NCBI GenBank assembly: GCA_009778035.1
Contig: WRKP01000010.1
Coordinates: 1-58,182, forward strand
From: Planctomycetaceae bacterium
Lineage (GTDB): Bacteria; Planctomycetota; Planctomycetia; Pirellulales; Thermoguttaceae
Reading direction: 5' to 3'
DNA: 58,182 nt
Part shown: positions 24,071 to 33,460 of the stretch, one piece after another
How the letters are laid out: each line of letters begins with the position of its first letter
Numbering within the stretch: position 1 is the first letter of the stretch
Translations under genes and position numbers: made by a program
The notes under the pieces: model-generated
Database searches by the model: none
Seen by the model: only the letters and a program-made list of their open reading frames with translations
What the model was told of the DNA's origin: nothing

Positions 24071-26668
24071 CTACCCGACGCTGTGCTCCGGTTGATCGAC
24101 AACCACTTCGGCCTCCTTGTTACGCTTCGGTGCCGCATACAATAAATTGAGGTTTTCCTTGGAACTCTCATCCACGTCGTCAAACATCTTGCCCTCAAAT
24201 ATCAACTGCTTTTTGTCGCCGACCATCTTCACATTGACCAATACAACCTCCTTGCCCTCAAATTCGCCCTTGAGCAACTCCTCCGACAACGGATCCTCCA
24301 CATTGCCCTCGATCGCACGGCGAAGAGGCCTCGCACCAAAATCCAAATTGCTCCCCTTCTTGATCAAATGCAAACGAGCCTCATCACTCAACAAAAGTTT
24401 AAGTCCTTTATCAAACAGACGATCGCGAACCTTTTTGAGTTCCAAATCGACTACCGAACCAAGATCATTCTCCGTCAAGTGCCGGAATACGATAATATCG
24501 TCGCACCGACCGACAAATTCCGGCCTGAAAACCTTCTCAATCTGCTCATGAACACGCTCCTTCATACTCTCGTACGTCGCATCATCCGAAGGCTTTTGGA
24601 AGCCGAATGCAGACTCATTCTTGATCGCCTCCGCACCCGCATTCGTCGTCATGATCAATATCGCATTACGGAAATCGACGTTTCGCCCAAAACTGTCGGT
24701 CAAACGGCCCTCTTCCATAATTTGCAGCATCATGTTGAATACGTCAGGGTGTGCCTTTTCGATTTCATCCAAAAGCACCACCGAATAGGGACGCCGACGG
24801 ACTTTTTCGGTCAGTTGACCGCCCTCTTCGTATCCGACATAGCCGGGAGGAGCACCAACCAATCGGCTGACATTATGCTTTTCCATATATTCGCTCATAT
24901 CGAGTTGAATCAGAGCATCCTCGTTGCCGAACATAAATTCGGTGAGGGCTTTGGCCAAAAGCGTTTTCCCGACCCCGGTCGGACCGGCAAAAATAAACGC
25001 CCCCGTCGGACGTTTGGGGTCTTTCAGACCGCTTCGGCTCCGCCGCACCGCCCGGGAAATCGCTTTGATGGCCTCATCCTGGCTGATGACACGGCGATGC
25101 AGTTCCGTCTCCATTTCCATAAGGCGTTTCGTGTCTTCCATCGTCATTCGGGTCAGCGGCACGCCCGTCATTTTGGAAACAACTTCCGCAATGACCGGCT
25201 CATCGACCATCCCGACTTTGTCTTTCAATTTTTTGAGCGACTCGTTTTTCTTTCGGGTCAATTCCTCGATTTTATTGCGGAGAACCAAGGCTTTCTCAAA
25301 ATCCTGATTGCCGACGGCCGTCTCTTTTTCCTTGCCGAGCGTCTCGAGTTCGGTATCGAGTTCCGCGACATCTGCTGGCTTCATCATCGACTTCAGATGG
25401 ACTCTCGCTCCGGCTTCGTCGATTACATCAATCGCCTTATCGGGCAGGCACCGGCCCGTAATGTACCGGTCGGAAAGTTCAACCGCAGACTGGATGGCCT
25501 CATCGACAATTTGGACATGATGATGCTTTTCATAGCGGTCACGCAGGCCTTTTAATATATCGACGGTTTGTTCTTTGCTGGGCGGGTCAACCATCACGAT
25601 TTGGAACCGCCGGTCGAGAGCACTGTCTTTTTCGATATATTTTCGGTATTCATCAAGCGTTGTCGCTCCGATACACTGGATTTCGCCTCGGCTCAAGGCG
25701 GGTTTTAGAACATTAGACGCATCCATCGCGCCTTCCGCACCGCCGGCTCCGACGATGGTGTGGAGTTCATCCACGAAGAGGATGACTCGGCGAGTCCGCA
25801 TCACTTCGCCCATCAGGGCTTTGATTCGTTCCTCGAATTGGCCTCGGTATTTCGTACCGGCAACCATCATTGCCAGGTCGAGGGCGATGACGCGATGGTT
25901 GCGGAGTAATTCGGGGGCTTCGCCGTCGGCGATGAGTTGTGCGAGTCCTTCCGCGATGGCGGTTTTCCCGACGCCGGCTTCTCCGAGCAGGACGGGATTG
26001 TTCTTTGTCCGCCGGGACAGGATTTGCATGGTGCGTTCGATTTCTTTTTCGCGTCCGATGACGGGATCAAGTTTTTTGCGTTTGGCGAGTTCGGTGAGAT
26101 CGCGGCCAAAACTGTCCAATGCGGGCGTTTTTTTGTTGTCTTTTTTCTTATTGGAGGGGCCGGATTCGATGCCTTCATCTTCCATTTCGTCGTGGTCGGC
26201 GAGGGCGATGTTTCCGCCGAGATCGACACCGTGCCCGAGGAGATTCATCACTTCGCGTCGGACTTCATCGAGTTGAAGGCCGAGGTTCATAAGGACTTGA
26301 GCGGCAACGCCCTCCTGTTCCCGGAGGAGTCCGAGGAGGATATGTTCGGTGCCGACGTAATTGTGGCTGAGGTTTCTCGCTTCTTCCATGGCGTATTCCA
26401 GCACTTTTTTGGAGCGTGGAGTTTGCGGAAGTCGCCCCATAGTAACGGTATCGGGGCCGCTTCGGACGAGTTTTTCGACTTCGTGTCGAATTTTTCGGAG
26501 GTCGATATCGAGGTTTTTCAGGACGTTAGCGGCAATGCCGGTTCCTTCTTTGATGAGTCCGAGTAGGAGGTGTTCCGTACCGATATATTCGTGATTGAAC
26601 CGTTGGGCTTCTTGGTTAGCGAGTTGCATGACCTTGCGTGCCCTGTCTGAAAACCGTTCGTATGGCAT
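24071..26668 (-). CDS. clpC: ATP-dependent Clp protease ATP-binding subunit ClpC
   Basis: The 865 residues form a class I Clp/Hsp100 unfoldase that feeds ClpP. Two N-terminal Clp repeats start [20 protein letters not shown] and are followed by [17 protein letters not shown]1 Walker A (GEAGVGKT) is near residue 228. The UVR motif region between the AAA domains ([18 protein letters not shown], about 470) marks ClpC rather than ClpB. D2 Walker A (GPTGVGKT) is near 562 and the sensor region is conserved. The ATG at 26668 is the family start; the longer open frame upstream runs through a repeat. A strong promoter lies at 26706-26733. I see no CIRCE or CtsR-type operator. Confidence 0.96.
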   Translation of the reverse strand: MPYERFSDRARKVMQLANQEAQRFNHEYIGTEHLLLGLIKEGTGIAANVLKNLDIDLRKIRHEVEKLVRSGPDTVTMGRLPQTPRSKKVLEYAMEEARNLSHNYVGTEHILLGLLREQEGVAAQVLMNLGLQLDEVRREVMNLLGHGVDLGGNIALADHDEMEDEGIESGPSNKKKDNKKTPALDSFGRDLTELAKRKKLDPVIGREKEIERTMQILSRRTKNNPVLLGEAGVGKTAIAEGLAQLIADGEAPELLRNHRVIALDLAMMVAGTKYRGQFEERIKALMGEVMRTRRVILFVDELHTIVGAGGAEGAMDASNVLKPALSRGEIQCIGATTLDEYRKYIEKDSALDRRFQIVMVDPPSKEQTVDILKGLRDRYEKHHHVQIVDEAIQSAVELSDRYITGRCLPDKAIDVIDEAGARVHLKSMMKPADVAELDTELETLGKEKETAVGNQDFEKALVLRNKIEELTRKKNESLKKLKDKVGMVDEPVIAEVVSKMTGVPLTRMTMEDTKRLMEMETELHRRVISQDEAIKAISRAVRRSRSGLKDPKRPTGAFIFAGPTGVGKTLLAKALTEFMFGNEDALIQLDMSEYMEKHNVSRLVGAPPGYVGYEEGGQLTEKVRRRPYSVVLLDEIEKAHPDVFNMMLQIMEEGRLTDSFGRNVDFRNAILIMTTNAGAEAIKNESAFGFQKPSDDATYESMKERVHEQIEKVFRPEFVGRCDDIIVFRHLTENDLGSVVDLELKKVRDRLFDKGLKLLLSDEARLHLIKKGSNLDFGARPLRRAIEGNVEDPLSEELLKGEFEGKEVVLVNVKMVGDKKQLIFEGKMFDDVDESSKENLNLLYAAPKRNKEAEVVVDQPEHSVG

Positions 26669-26705
26669 AAAGTTATCCCGTTCGTGTTCGGAATCGAGTG
26701 CCTTT

Positions 26706-26733
26706 ATTATACAGTAAATTGCGAATTTTGCAA
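26706..26733 (-). promoter_or_regulatory. promoter of clpC
   Basis: On the minus strand, TTGCAA (26733-26728), a 16 bp spacer and a perfect TATAAT (26711-26706). Confidence 0.65.
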
Positions 26734-26779
26734 TGCTAAAAAGAGGGGAAATGAGATGATAAATTTGTTTGGGAACACG

Positions 26780-26832
26780 GTCATTCCGGCGAAAGGCGGA
26801 ATCCAGCAGGACGACACTTTCGCCGGAGGGAC
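26780..26832. repeat. degenerate, shortened copy of the palindromic repeat core
   Basis: GTCATTCCGGCGAAAGGCGG, then AATCCAGCAGG, then a decayed right arm CTTTCGCCGGAGGGACC. It lies between two divergent promoters. Confidence 0.6.
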
Positions 26833-26863
26833 CATTTTGAGGCTTTCCGACACAAATCCAATG

Positions 26864-26872
26864 TGTTATAAT
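26864..26872 (+). promoter_or_regulatory. extended -10 promoter of the acyl-CoA dehydrogenase gene
   Basis: TGTTATAAT (26864-26872) is an extended -10 element (TG-N-TATAAT). The -35 region is weak (TTTCCG at 26844). Confidence 0.55.
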
Positions 26873-26901
26873 AGGCACTGCATTCCGAATTACGAAAATC
26901 T

Positions 26902-28659
26902 ATGTCCAATTTTTTCACCGACAACAACGACATCCAATTTCTGTTCGACCACTTCGATCTCGCGGAAATCGCGGCCATCCAAGAACGCGAAACGCCCAAC
27001 GGCACCGCAGATTACCTGCCCAGCGACCTCGATGACGTCGTCGATAATTACCGAAAAATACTCGAAATCATCGGCGACATCGCGGCCAATACGCTCGCAC
27101 CCAGTGCCAATCAAGTCGATGCCGAAGGAAATACCCACAACGCCAGCGAAGGCACTGTAACCCTCCATCCCCTCGTTCGGCAAAATATCGACCGCCTCAC
27201 TCAAGCCGATATGATGGGCTTCACCCTCCCCCGAAAATACGGCGGACTCAACTGTCCCATCCTCATTTACACGATGGCAACCGAAATCATCGCCCGCGGT
27301 GATTGCTCCTTCATGAACCTGTTCGGCCTGCAAGGTATTGCCGATACCATCTACGCCTTCGCCTCCGAAGAAATCCAAGATGACTATTTGCCCAAATTTG
27401 CGTCCGGCGAAGTTTCCGGTGCAATGGTTCTCACCGAACCCGATGCCGGCAGCGATTTGCAGGCCGTCCGGCTTCGTGCCGACGAACAACCCGATGGTAC
27501 TTGGGTTCTCAACGGCGTAAAACGCTTTATCACCAACGGTTGCGGCGAAGTCCTGCTCGTACTCGCCCGAAGCGAACACGATATTAAGGACGGACGCGGG
27601 TTGAGTCTGTTCGTTTGCGAACGGTCGCCCGCCGTCAAAGTCCGATGTCTCGAAAAAAAACTCGGCATTCACGGCAGTCCGACGTGCGAATTGACGTTTG
27701 AAAACACGCCGGCTCGGCTCATCGGCGAACGCAAACGCGGGTTGATTACCTACGTCCTCGCTCTGATGAACGGTGCCCGGCTGGGCATCGCATCGCAATC
27801 GCTGGGCGTTGCCGAAGCGGCCTATCGGCTTGCCCGAACCTATGCAAACAGCCGCGAACAGTTCGGGGCACCCATCGAACGGCTGGCTCCCGTTGCGGAA
27901 TTGGTCGTCGAAATGCAGGTCAAAATCGAAGCGATGCGGGCACTCACTTATGAAACCGCCCGGGTTTGCGACCTGGAAAACAACACCAACCGTTTGCTGG
28001 AACGCAATGCCGACGCTCTTTCCGACGAGGAAAAGAAGGTGCTCAAGCAAAATAGCCGAACGTACAAGCGTCTTAATGCGATGCTGACTCCGATGAGCAA
28101 GTATTATGGAGCGGAAGGGTGCATTTCCGTGGCGACGGACACGATTCAGGTGTTGGGCGGCAGCGGTTACATTAAGGACTATCCGGCGGAGCGTTATCTT
28201 CGGGATGCGAGGATTACATCGCTGTACGAAGGAACGAGTCAGTTGCAGGTTGTTGCGGCAATTAAGGGGATAACGAGCGGTGTTTTTGCGAGTTATGCGG
28301 AGTCGTTTGAAAAGAAATCGTATAGCGAGTCGTACAGCGATTCGGAATTGGAGGCATTGAAGGCGGTATTGATAAAGAATCGTGAGGAATTGCAGTCGGC
28401 GATTGAGTTTGTGAAAACGCAGAGCGGAGCATATGTCGAGTTGGTTGCGCGTCAGTTGGTCGATGCGGCGATGTCGATTCTCATTGGCCATTATTTTTTG
28501 GGGCAGGCGGAGAAGAATGACCGCAAAAAAAAGGTCGCGGAGTTGTTTATTACGAATCAGACGCCAATTATCGCGATGAAGTGTGCGCAGGCGAAGCAGG
28601 GCAGTATGCAGGTGTTGAGCGACTACGAATTGCTGGCGGGTCCGGTGCCGGCGGCGTGA
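26902..28659 (+). CDS. acyl-CoA dehydrogenase family protein
   Basis: The 585 residues form an FAD flavoprotein that makes the alpha,beta-double bond of acyl-CoA. The N-terminal helical domain holds DMMGFTLPRKYGGL, the middle beta domain MVLTEPDAGSDLQAVRLRAD, and the C-terminal helical domain holds YRLARTYANSREQFGAPIE and RDARITSLYEGTSQLQV. Its Glu (about residue 443) is in the usual catalytic-base position. The last 130 residues (SYSDSELEALKAVLIKNREE onward) form the extra helical region of the longer, AcdA/FadE-like type. The acyl chain length is unknown. No electron-transfer flavoprotein or thiolase gene is nearby. Confidence 0.88.
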   Translation: MSNFFTDNNDIQFLFDHFDLAEIAAIQERETPNGTADYLPSDLDDVVDNYRKILEIIGDIAANTLAPSANQVDAEGNTHNASEGTVTLHPLVRQNIDRLTQADMMGFTLPRKYGGLNCPILIYTMATEIIARGDCSFMNLFGLQGIADTIYAFASEEIQDDYLPKFASGEVSGAMVLTEPDAGSDLQAVRLRADEQPDGTWVLNGVKRFITNGCGEVLLVLARSEHDIKDGRGLSLFVCERSPAVKVRCLEKKLGIHGSPTCELTFENTPARLIGERKRGLITYVLALMNGARLGIASQSLGVAEAAYRLARTYANSREQFGAPIERLAPVAELVVEMQVKIEAMRALTYETARVCDLENNTNRLLERNADALSDEEKKVLKQNSRTYKRLNAMLTPMSKYYGAEGCISVATDTIQVLGGSGYIKDYPAERYLRDARITSLYEGTSQLQVVAAIKGITSGVFASYAESFEKKSYSESYSDSELEALKAVLIKNREELQSAIEFVKTQSGAYVELVARQLVDAAMSILIGHYFLGQAEKNDRKKKVAELFITNQTPIIAMKCAQAKQGSMQVLSDYELLAGPVPAA

Positions 28660-28718
28660 AACAGAAACACGCAGAGCCGAAATCTGACAGGCCAATTCCG
28701 AATATGTCCCAGAATCAC

Positions 28719-28756
28719 AGAAAGCCCTATCGTTGAAAATTCAACGAAGGGCTTCT
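28719..28756. terminator. bidirectional hairpin terminator
   Basis: The arms AGAAAGCCCTATCGTTGAA and TTCAACGAAGGGCTTCT pair over about 17 bp with two single-base bulges and a two-base centre. It lies between the convergent acyl-CoA dehydrogenase and cysteine-rich protein genes. Confidence 0.7.
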
Positions 28757-28831
28757 AAAGTGTCTCATTCGACAGTTTTGACAACGGGGCTCCAACCTGC
28801 TAGGGCTTCGGGAGGCAAGGAAGCGTCTAGT

Positions 28832-29566
28832 TTAGCGGAAGCAGTTGTTATCGCAAGGTCGAACTTCTGCACACGGATCGCACGCACCACCATCATTGCA
28901 TCGGCTTCGAAGTCCGCCAAACAACCTTTGGAGGTTGAGTCGGGGGAGTTCAAACAGATGTCCGCGGGGACCGCAGGAGGTGTCGCAACCGTTCGGATCG
29001 CAAGGTCCGCAATCGCCAACGATGTCGCAAGGGCCGCAGTCAACAACGCCATCGCACGGGCCGCAATCGGTGAAGCAGCCTTGGTTCGAACGCAAGTTGT
29101 TGAGCAGACTTCGGAAAGGTCGGAATCGCGGGGTGCTGCAACCGTTGTCCGTGATGTCGCACGGGCCGCAATCATTGACGAAGTCGCAAGGACCACAGTC
29201 AAACGCTGCATCGCAGGGGGAGCAAGCGTCAAACGCATTGCAGGATCGCGAGGCAAGCAGGTTTCGCAGACGACCGCCCATTCCGAGTCGGGGTGTGCCG
29301 CAAACCTCATCGCAGGGGTTGCAGATGGGAAATACGTCATCGCATGGATTGCAGGCGACAACCGGGTCGCACGGATCGCAGTTGTTCGCTCGGACGCCGT
29401 TGACCAGCCTTTTCAGACCGGAAAAGAGATCGCCGCCGCGTTTGGCAACAAAGTGATCGCATGCTCCGCAAGGGGTTACGCATGCCGAATCGCAAGGATT
29501 CGCAAACCCCTGAACTCCCAACATTAGGGTGGCAACAAGTGTTGCCAATAGGACTTTGACTTTCAT
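28832..29566 (-). CDS. secreted cysteine-rich repeat protein, unknown function
   Basis: The 244 residues start at the ATG at 29566 (MKVKVLLATLVATLMLGVQG), ten bases after AAAGGAG. A clear signal peptide ends near A-N-P. The mature part has about 33 cysteines in about 220 residues. They fall in repeats of the type D-C-G-P-C-D and N-P-C-D, grouped in blocks separated by short basic stretches rich in R, L and N (GGRLRNLLASR, PFRSLLNNLRSNQG, GGLRSR). The pattern suggests an exported, heavily disulfide-bonded or metal-binding structural protein, perhaps of the cell wall or matrix. I do not recognise a named family. An Ala-rich open frame on the other strand is a codon-bias shadow. It is a single gene with a hairpin in its leader. 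Confidence 0.75.
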   Translation of the reverse strand: MKVKVLLATLVATLMLGVQGFANPCDSACVTPCGACDHFVAKRGGDLFSGLKRLVNGVRANNCDPCDPVVACNPCDDVFPICNPCDEVCGTPRLGMGGRLRNLLASRSCNAFDACSPCDAAFDCGPCDFVNDCGPCDITDNGCSTPRFRPFRSLLNNLRSNQGCFTDCGPCDGVVDCGPCDIVGDCGPCDPNGCDTSCGPRGHLFELPRLNLQRLFGGLRSRCNDGGACDPCAEVRPCDNNCFR

Positions 29567-29590
29567 CGGATAAATTCTCCTTTTCAAAGG

Positions 29591-29609
29591 GTTCCTTCCG
29601 GGAAGGAAC
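29591..29609 (-). other. perfect short hairpin in the leader of the cysteine-rich protein gene
   Basis: GTTCCTTCC and GGAAGGAAC are separated by one base, just upstream of the ribosome site. It could tune translation or mRNA life. Candidate upstream -10 elements are weak (TATAAT at 29811-29806 on the minus strand, with no good -35). Confidence 0.4.
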
Positions 29610-29611
29610 TA

Positions 29612-29924
29612 TGGTTAACTGTGCCAGGCCCGACGGGCCGACACACGGCCCAAATTACCCAATCGGTTTCTGACTCATCCCTGAATGTGCCTCCCGCACG
29701 CCGTAACTTTTTCAGGGTTATTGGGGGGTATCGTCAACCGGAAGGGGAAACCTTGAGTCGGGAACGGGAAAATACCAATAATTACGGGATTTTTGCATTG
29801 GGAGAATTATATGGATTATGCGGCAAAATAAGACTATTGCGATTATCCTGCCCCATCAGGGGGGGAATCGAGCGTGTGGGAGCCTCCAGCCCGGCTGTTT
29901 GGCCTAAAAACCGCAATCGAACGA
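29612..29924. other. divergent intergenic region without a recognisable gene
   Basis: It separates the cysteine-rich protein gene (minus) from purB (plus). It contains GC-rich short inverted repeats near 29625 (GGCCCGACGGGCC), a minus-strand TATAAT at 29806-29811 and no open frame with coding character. Confidence 0.5.
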
Positions 29925-29953
29925 TTGGCGGCTCCGTCAACGTTTGGTAGAAT
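29925..29953 (+). promoter_or_regulatory. promoter of purB; predicts a leaderless transcript
   Basis: TTGGCG (29925-29930), a 17 bp spacer and TAGAAT (29948-29953). The expected transcription start coincides with the ATG at 29960, and no ribosome site is present. Confidence 0.55.
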
Positions 29954-29959
29954 ACTCTC

Positions 29960-31381
29960 ATGCAAACCTACGACAATCCGCTCATCGCCCGATACGCCTC
30001 GAAGGCGATGTCGCAACTCTGGAGTCCGCAACGAAAATTCAGCACCTGGAGGCGACTTTGGCTCGCACTCGCCGAAGCCGAAGCGGAACTTGACCTGCCC
30101 ATCTCCCAGGAACAACTCGCCGAACTCCGCACACAACTCGACGACATCGACTTCAAAAAAGCCGACGAATACGAGCGTGAACTCCGACACGACGTCATGG
30201 CACATGTCCACACTTTCGGCGATTGCTGTCCCAAAGCAAGACCAATTATACACTTAGGCGCGACCAGTTGCTTCGTTACGGACAATGCCGATGCGATCCT
30301 GTTGCGGGAATCGCTGATTTTAGTCCGTAACCGGTTGGCAACAATCATTGATCGCCTCGGCAAATTCGCTTGGAAATACCGCGATTTACCCTGTTTGGCC
30401 TTCACGCATTTGCAGCCGGCCCAGCCGACAACGGTCGGACGCAGAGCATGTCTTTGGGCATACGATTTGATCCTCGACCTCGAAGAAATCGAATACCGAA
30501 TCTGCAACCTCAAAACGCTCGGCAACAAAGGAACGACCGGTACGCAGGCGAGTTTTCTCAAATTGTTCAACGGCAATCACGAAAAAGTGCGACGACTCGA
30601 AACACTTTTTTGCGAGAAAATCGGGCTGGCTCCTTTTGCGATTACCGGACAGACCTATCCCCGCAAGATGGATTCGCAGATTTTGGATGTGCTTTCCGGT
30701 ATTGCCCAAAGTTCGCACAAATTTGCGAACGACCTGCGGATTCTCGCTCACCGCAAGGAAATGGAGGAGCCGTTTGAACAGCATCAAATTGGTTCGTCCG
30801 CGATGGCATACAAGCGGAATCCGATGCGGAGCGAACGGATTTGCTCATTGGCGAGATTCGTGATGAGTCTGCAAACGAGTCCGCCGATGACAGTCGCAAC
30901 ACAATGGATGGAAAGGACTTTGGATGACAGTGCCAACCGTCGGTTGGTGTTGCCGCAGGCTTTTTTGGCGATGGATGCCGTGCTGATTTTGTATCAAAAC
31001 GTTGCGGAGGGATTGGTTGTTTATCCCAAGGTGGTTGCCAAAAATCTTCAAGCGGAATTGCCTTTTATGGCAACGGAGGACTTGTTGATGGAGGCGGTGA
31101 AGCGTGGCGGCGACCGCCAGGATTTGCACGAGCGAATTCGCCAGCATTCGCAGGCGGCGGCATTGGTTGTTAAGGATGAGGGCGGCGAAAATGATTTATG
31201 GGAAAGGCTTTGCGGAGATACGGCATTTTCGGGAATTGATATGGAATCGGCATTGGAGCCTTTGGCGTTTGTGGGTCGTTCTCGGGAACAGGTGGATGAG
31301 TTTTTATTGGAGCAGGTCGAGCCGATTCGCAAGCGTTACGGCGATGTGTTGTATGCAACCAATGCCGATGTGCGGGTATAA
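29960..31381 (+). CDS. purB: adenylosuccinate lyase
   Basis: The enzyme splits fumarate from SAICAR and adenylosuccinate in purine synthesis. The 473 residues belong to the fumarase/aspartase superfamily. Motifs: RHDVMAHVH (about residue 77, substrate-site His), [14 protein letters not shown] (about 150) and the signature [11 protein letters not shown] (about 281) on the mobile catalytic loop. The N-terminus [17 protein letters not shown] is typical. It is cytosolic. The likely leaderless start is set by the promoter at 29925. The following YkgJ-type gene starts 40 bp on and may be cotranscribed. Confidence 0.95.
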   Translation: MQTYDNPLIARYASKAMSQLWSPQRKFSTWRRLWLALAEAEAELDLPISQEQLAELRTQLDDIDFKKADEYERELRHDVMAHVHTFGDCCPKARPIIHLGATSCFVTDNADAILLRESLILVRNRLATIIDRLGKFAWKYRDLPCLAFTHLQPAQPTTVGRRACLWAYDLILDLEEIEYRICNLKTLGNKGTTGTQASFLKLFNGNHEKVRRLETLFCEKIGLAPFAITGQTYPRKMDSQILDVLSGIAQSSHKFANDLRILAHRKEMEEPFEQHQIGSSAMAYKRNPMRSERICSLARFVMSLQTSPPMTVATQWMERTLDDSANRRLVLPQAFLAMDAVLILYQNVAEGLVVYPKVVAKNLQAELPFMATEDLLMEAVKRGGDRQDLHERIRQHSQAAALVVKDEGGENDLWERLCGDTAFSGIDMESALEPLAFVGRSREQVDEFLLEQVEPIRKRYGDVLYATNADVRV

Positions 31382-31420
31382 TGGGGGGTTAACTGAGACG
31401 CAATCGTAAAAATTTCCTTT

Positions 31421-31843
31421 ATGCCCAAGAAAATTCGCCCTGACCGCAAAGACATTCCAAAAGGGAAGTCGCCGTGCAATTATTGTCCCGGCAAATGTTG
31501 CCGGTATTTCGCCCTGCCGATCGACACGCCGGAAACGCGAAAAGAATACGATAATATGCGTTGGTATCTGTTGCATGAACGCGCGGCGGTGTTCGTCGAC
31601 GGCGATACTTGGTATTTGCTCGTCTATTCGCCGTGCAATTTTTTGGATCAGGCAACGAATCTCTGCTCAATTTATGAAACACGGCCCAACATTTGTCGGG
31701 AATACAGCAGCGATAAGTGCGAGTACGAGGATTATCATGTGTACGATCAGTATTTTGAGTTACCGGAACAGATTGATGAGTATGCCGAAGCGGTGCTTGG
31801 ACCGTTGCGGGGCCACCCGTTCCGAACGGCCAAACCGGAGTGA
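31421..31843 (+). CDS. YkgJ-family cysteine-cluster protein
   Basis: The 140 residues carry the zinc- or iron-chelating cysteine pattern of this family: SPCNYCPGKCCRYFALP near residue 18, PCNFLDQATNLCSIYETRP near 70 and NICREYSSDKC near 90. It is cytosolic with no signal peptide. Such proteins are widespread and their biochemical role is unsettled; some annotations call them Fe-S oxidoreductase-like. The gene follows purB by 40 bp on the same strand. A GC hairpin follows it and probably ends transcription. Confidence 0.8.
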   Translation: MPKKIRPDRKDIPKGKSPCNYCPGKCCRYFALPIDTPETRKEYDNMRWYLLHERAAVFVDGDTWYLLVYSPCNFLDQATNLCSIYETRPNICREYSSDKCEYEDYHVYDQYFELPEQIDEYAEAVLGPLRGHPFRTAKPE

Positions 31844-31854
31844 GAACAATAGCA

Positions 31855-31884
31855 AAGAGCCGGGGGCTTACGCCCCCGGCTCTT
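31855..31884. terminator. GC palindrome, probable terminator after the YkgJ-family gene
   Basis: AAGAGCCGGGGGC (31855-31867), loop TTAC, and GCCCCCGGCTCTT (31872-31884) form a perfect 13 bp stem. The same palindrome type recurs at 42353 and 47193, so it is a repeat family as well as a likely terminator. Confidence 0.65.
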
Positions 31885-31898
31885 GCTCCCCCCCCTAG

Positions 31899-31927
31899 TT
31901 GACGCCCCCGCGCCAATCTGCTACACT
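31899..31927 (+). promoter_or_regulatory. sigma70-type promoter of DUF1559 copy B
   Basis: TTGACG (31899-31904), a 17 bp spacer and TACACT (31922-31927). The hexamers and spacing are the same as for copy A at the left edge. A run of eight C precedes it (six in copy A). Confidence 0.8.
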
Positions 31928-31973
31928 GTTGCCATTACACATGTTCATCCAAACCAAAAAGGAGAACCTAACT

Positions 31974-33283
31974 ATGCAGAATTGTCGCAAGAAAATGTTA
32001 ACTTGGGGGGGGGGGGCAGTTTAGGAAGCTGCGAAACGACCGCTTACGCTTCCCATTCCGTTCGCAAGCGAGGTTTCACGCTCGTCGAACTCCTCGTCGT
32101 CATTGCCATCATCGGCATGCTCGTCGCACTTTTACTTCCCGCCGTGCAGGCCGCTCGCGAAGCCGCACGGAGAATGCAATGCACCAACCACGCAAAGCAA
32201 ATTTCGCTGTCGCTACACAATTTCCACGATAGCCATAACCGTTTTCCCGCTTCTGCTTTCGACCGGATACAATCGGCAAATAGACTCGTGCGGGTTGGAC
32301 CGGTGATGTTTTTGCTGCCTTCTCTCGAACAAACAGCAATGTATGACGTTATGTCCGCGCCTTACCAAGAAGGTGCTGATGGTGATGCAGGAGTTCATTG
32401 TCCGCAAAACAGACGAGCGGCAATACGAGCACTTCCGACTTTCCTTTGTCCTTCCGATGGGATGGTAACAAACCCAGCACCGCCGTCGGATGAAACGATC
32501 TACAATGCCAGAAACTTTGAATGGCCTGAGGGTTGGGCTATGTCGTTTACAAACTATCGCTTGAGCCGCGGAGATATTCCGGGACCGGACTGGAGCGGTA
32601 ACTCGATGGCGGGAGTCAATGATGTTAATCCCCCAGGACACATGGTGCGTGTTTCCCGAAGTTGGCTACAGCCAGGGCAGTATGCAGCAACGATCGCTTC
32701 TATTACGGACGGTTTGAGTAATACCGTCGCTGTGAGTGAAGGTCTGATTAGCGACGTTGCGAACAGTAATCCGCTCCTAGTCCAGGGAGGTTCACTCAAA
32801 AGACGGGTTGCACTTCCTGATGGCCCGTTTATTTACGGAGAAGATGGCGGTCGGCCACAAATCTGTTTGAACCTGAGAAATTCAGGCTCGATGGGGCAAC
32901 TTGCTGCCAATCAAGATTCGGTAGGCGATAGCGGATTGCTTGGACGCAGGGCATTTGACAACCTTGTCGTGTCCTACGGTTTCCATACACTTCTGCCGCC
33001 GAACAGTCCGAGTTGCATGCAGGGGAGTCGGGCGCAGCAGCATCGTGTGTTGATTTCTGCAAGCAGCAATCATCCCGGCGGTGTGTCCGTCGGCTTCCAT
33101 GATGGTTCAGTCCGTTTTGTGACGGATAGTGTGGAGGTGCGGAATTTGGACCAGCCAATCGACGTCGCAAATCCGATTTTTCCCGCACCGGCTATGCCGC
33201 GGAATTCCGATATTGGAACATTCTCGTACGGCATTTGGGCGGCATTGGGTTCCATAAACGGCGGCGAATCAGCCTCGCTGTAA
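31974..33283 (+). CDS. DUF1559 prepilin-like secreted protein (copy B), out of frame at a G12 tract; candidate phase-variable gene
   Basis: DUF1559 proteins are a planctomycete-specific expansion with a type II/IV pseudopilin N-terminus. The cleavage and helix motif [20 protein letters not shown] is encoded at about 32075, and the C-terminal H-DG motif FHDGSVRFV at about 33095. The only well-placed start is the ATG at 31974, seven bases after AAGGAGA and downstream of the promoter. It reads [14 protein letters not shown] and then meets TAG at 32022, because the 12-G tract leaves it one base short. With 13 or 10 G it would join the DUF1559 frame to give about 436 residues. The in-frame ATG at 31883 lies upstream of the promoter, so it is unlikely to be used. 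The product would be exported and processed by a prepilin peptidase. Confidence 0.8.
32005..32016 (+). repeat. G12 homopolymer tract in DUF1559 copy B
   Basis: Twelve uninterrupted G after codon 10 of the ATG at 31974, before the prepilin cleavage site. The length equals copy A. The tract would encode only leader residues that are removed on processing. Confidence 0.9.
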
Positions 33284-33293
33284 GCAAGTTTTC

Positions 33294-33371
33294 GTCATTC
33301 CGGCGAAAGTCGGAATCCAGGGAAACGCCTTGCAAGCCGCTCGACTGGATTCCGGCCTGTGCCGGAATGAC
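33294..33371. repeat. palindromic repeat core after DUF1559 copy B
   Basis: GTCATTCCGGCGAAAGTCGG on the left and CGGCCTGTGCCGGAATGAC on the right, followed by eight T. It may also terminate the DUF1559 transcript. Confidence 0.75.
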
Positions 33372-33460
33372 GTTTTTTTTGTCCATAGCAACGCGTGAAA
33401 CGCCCTCACTGACGCTGCGGGCTCTGTATGTATTCTAACTTCTAACCTTAACAAGACACA

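Noticed and set aside
28733-29527. Long Ala/Arg-rich open frame on the plus strand opposite the cysteine-rich gene
   Set aside because: It is the mirror of the repeated cysteine codons on the other strand. It has no start signals, and its sequence is repetitive A-R-A-A-I-type filler.
31883-31973. Reading the DUF1559 gene as an intact protein starting at the ATG at 31883
   Set aside because: This ATG lies upstream of the promoter's -35 element. It has no ribosome site, and its first 40 codons have no pilin-type character, whereas the ATG at 31974 is well placed.
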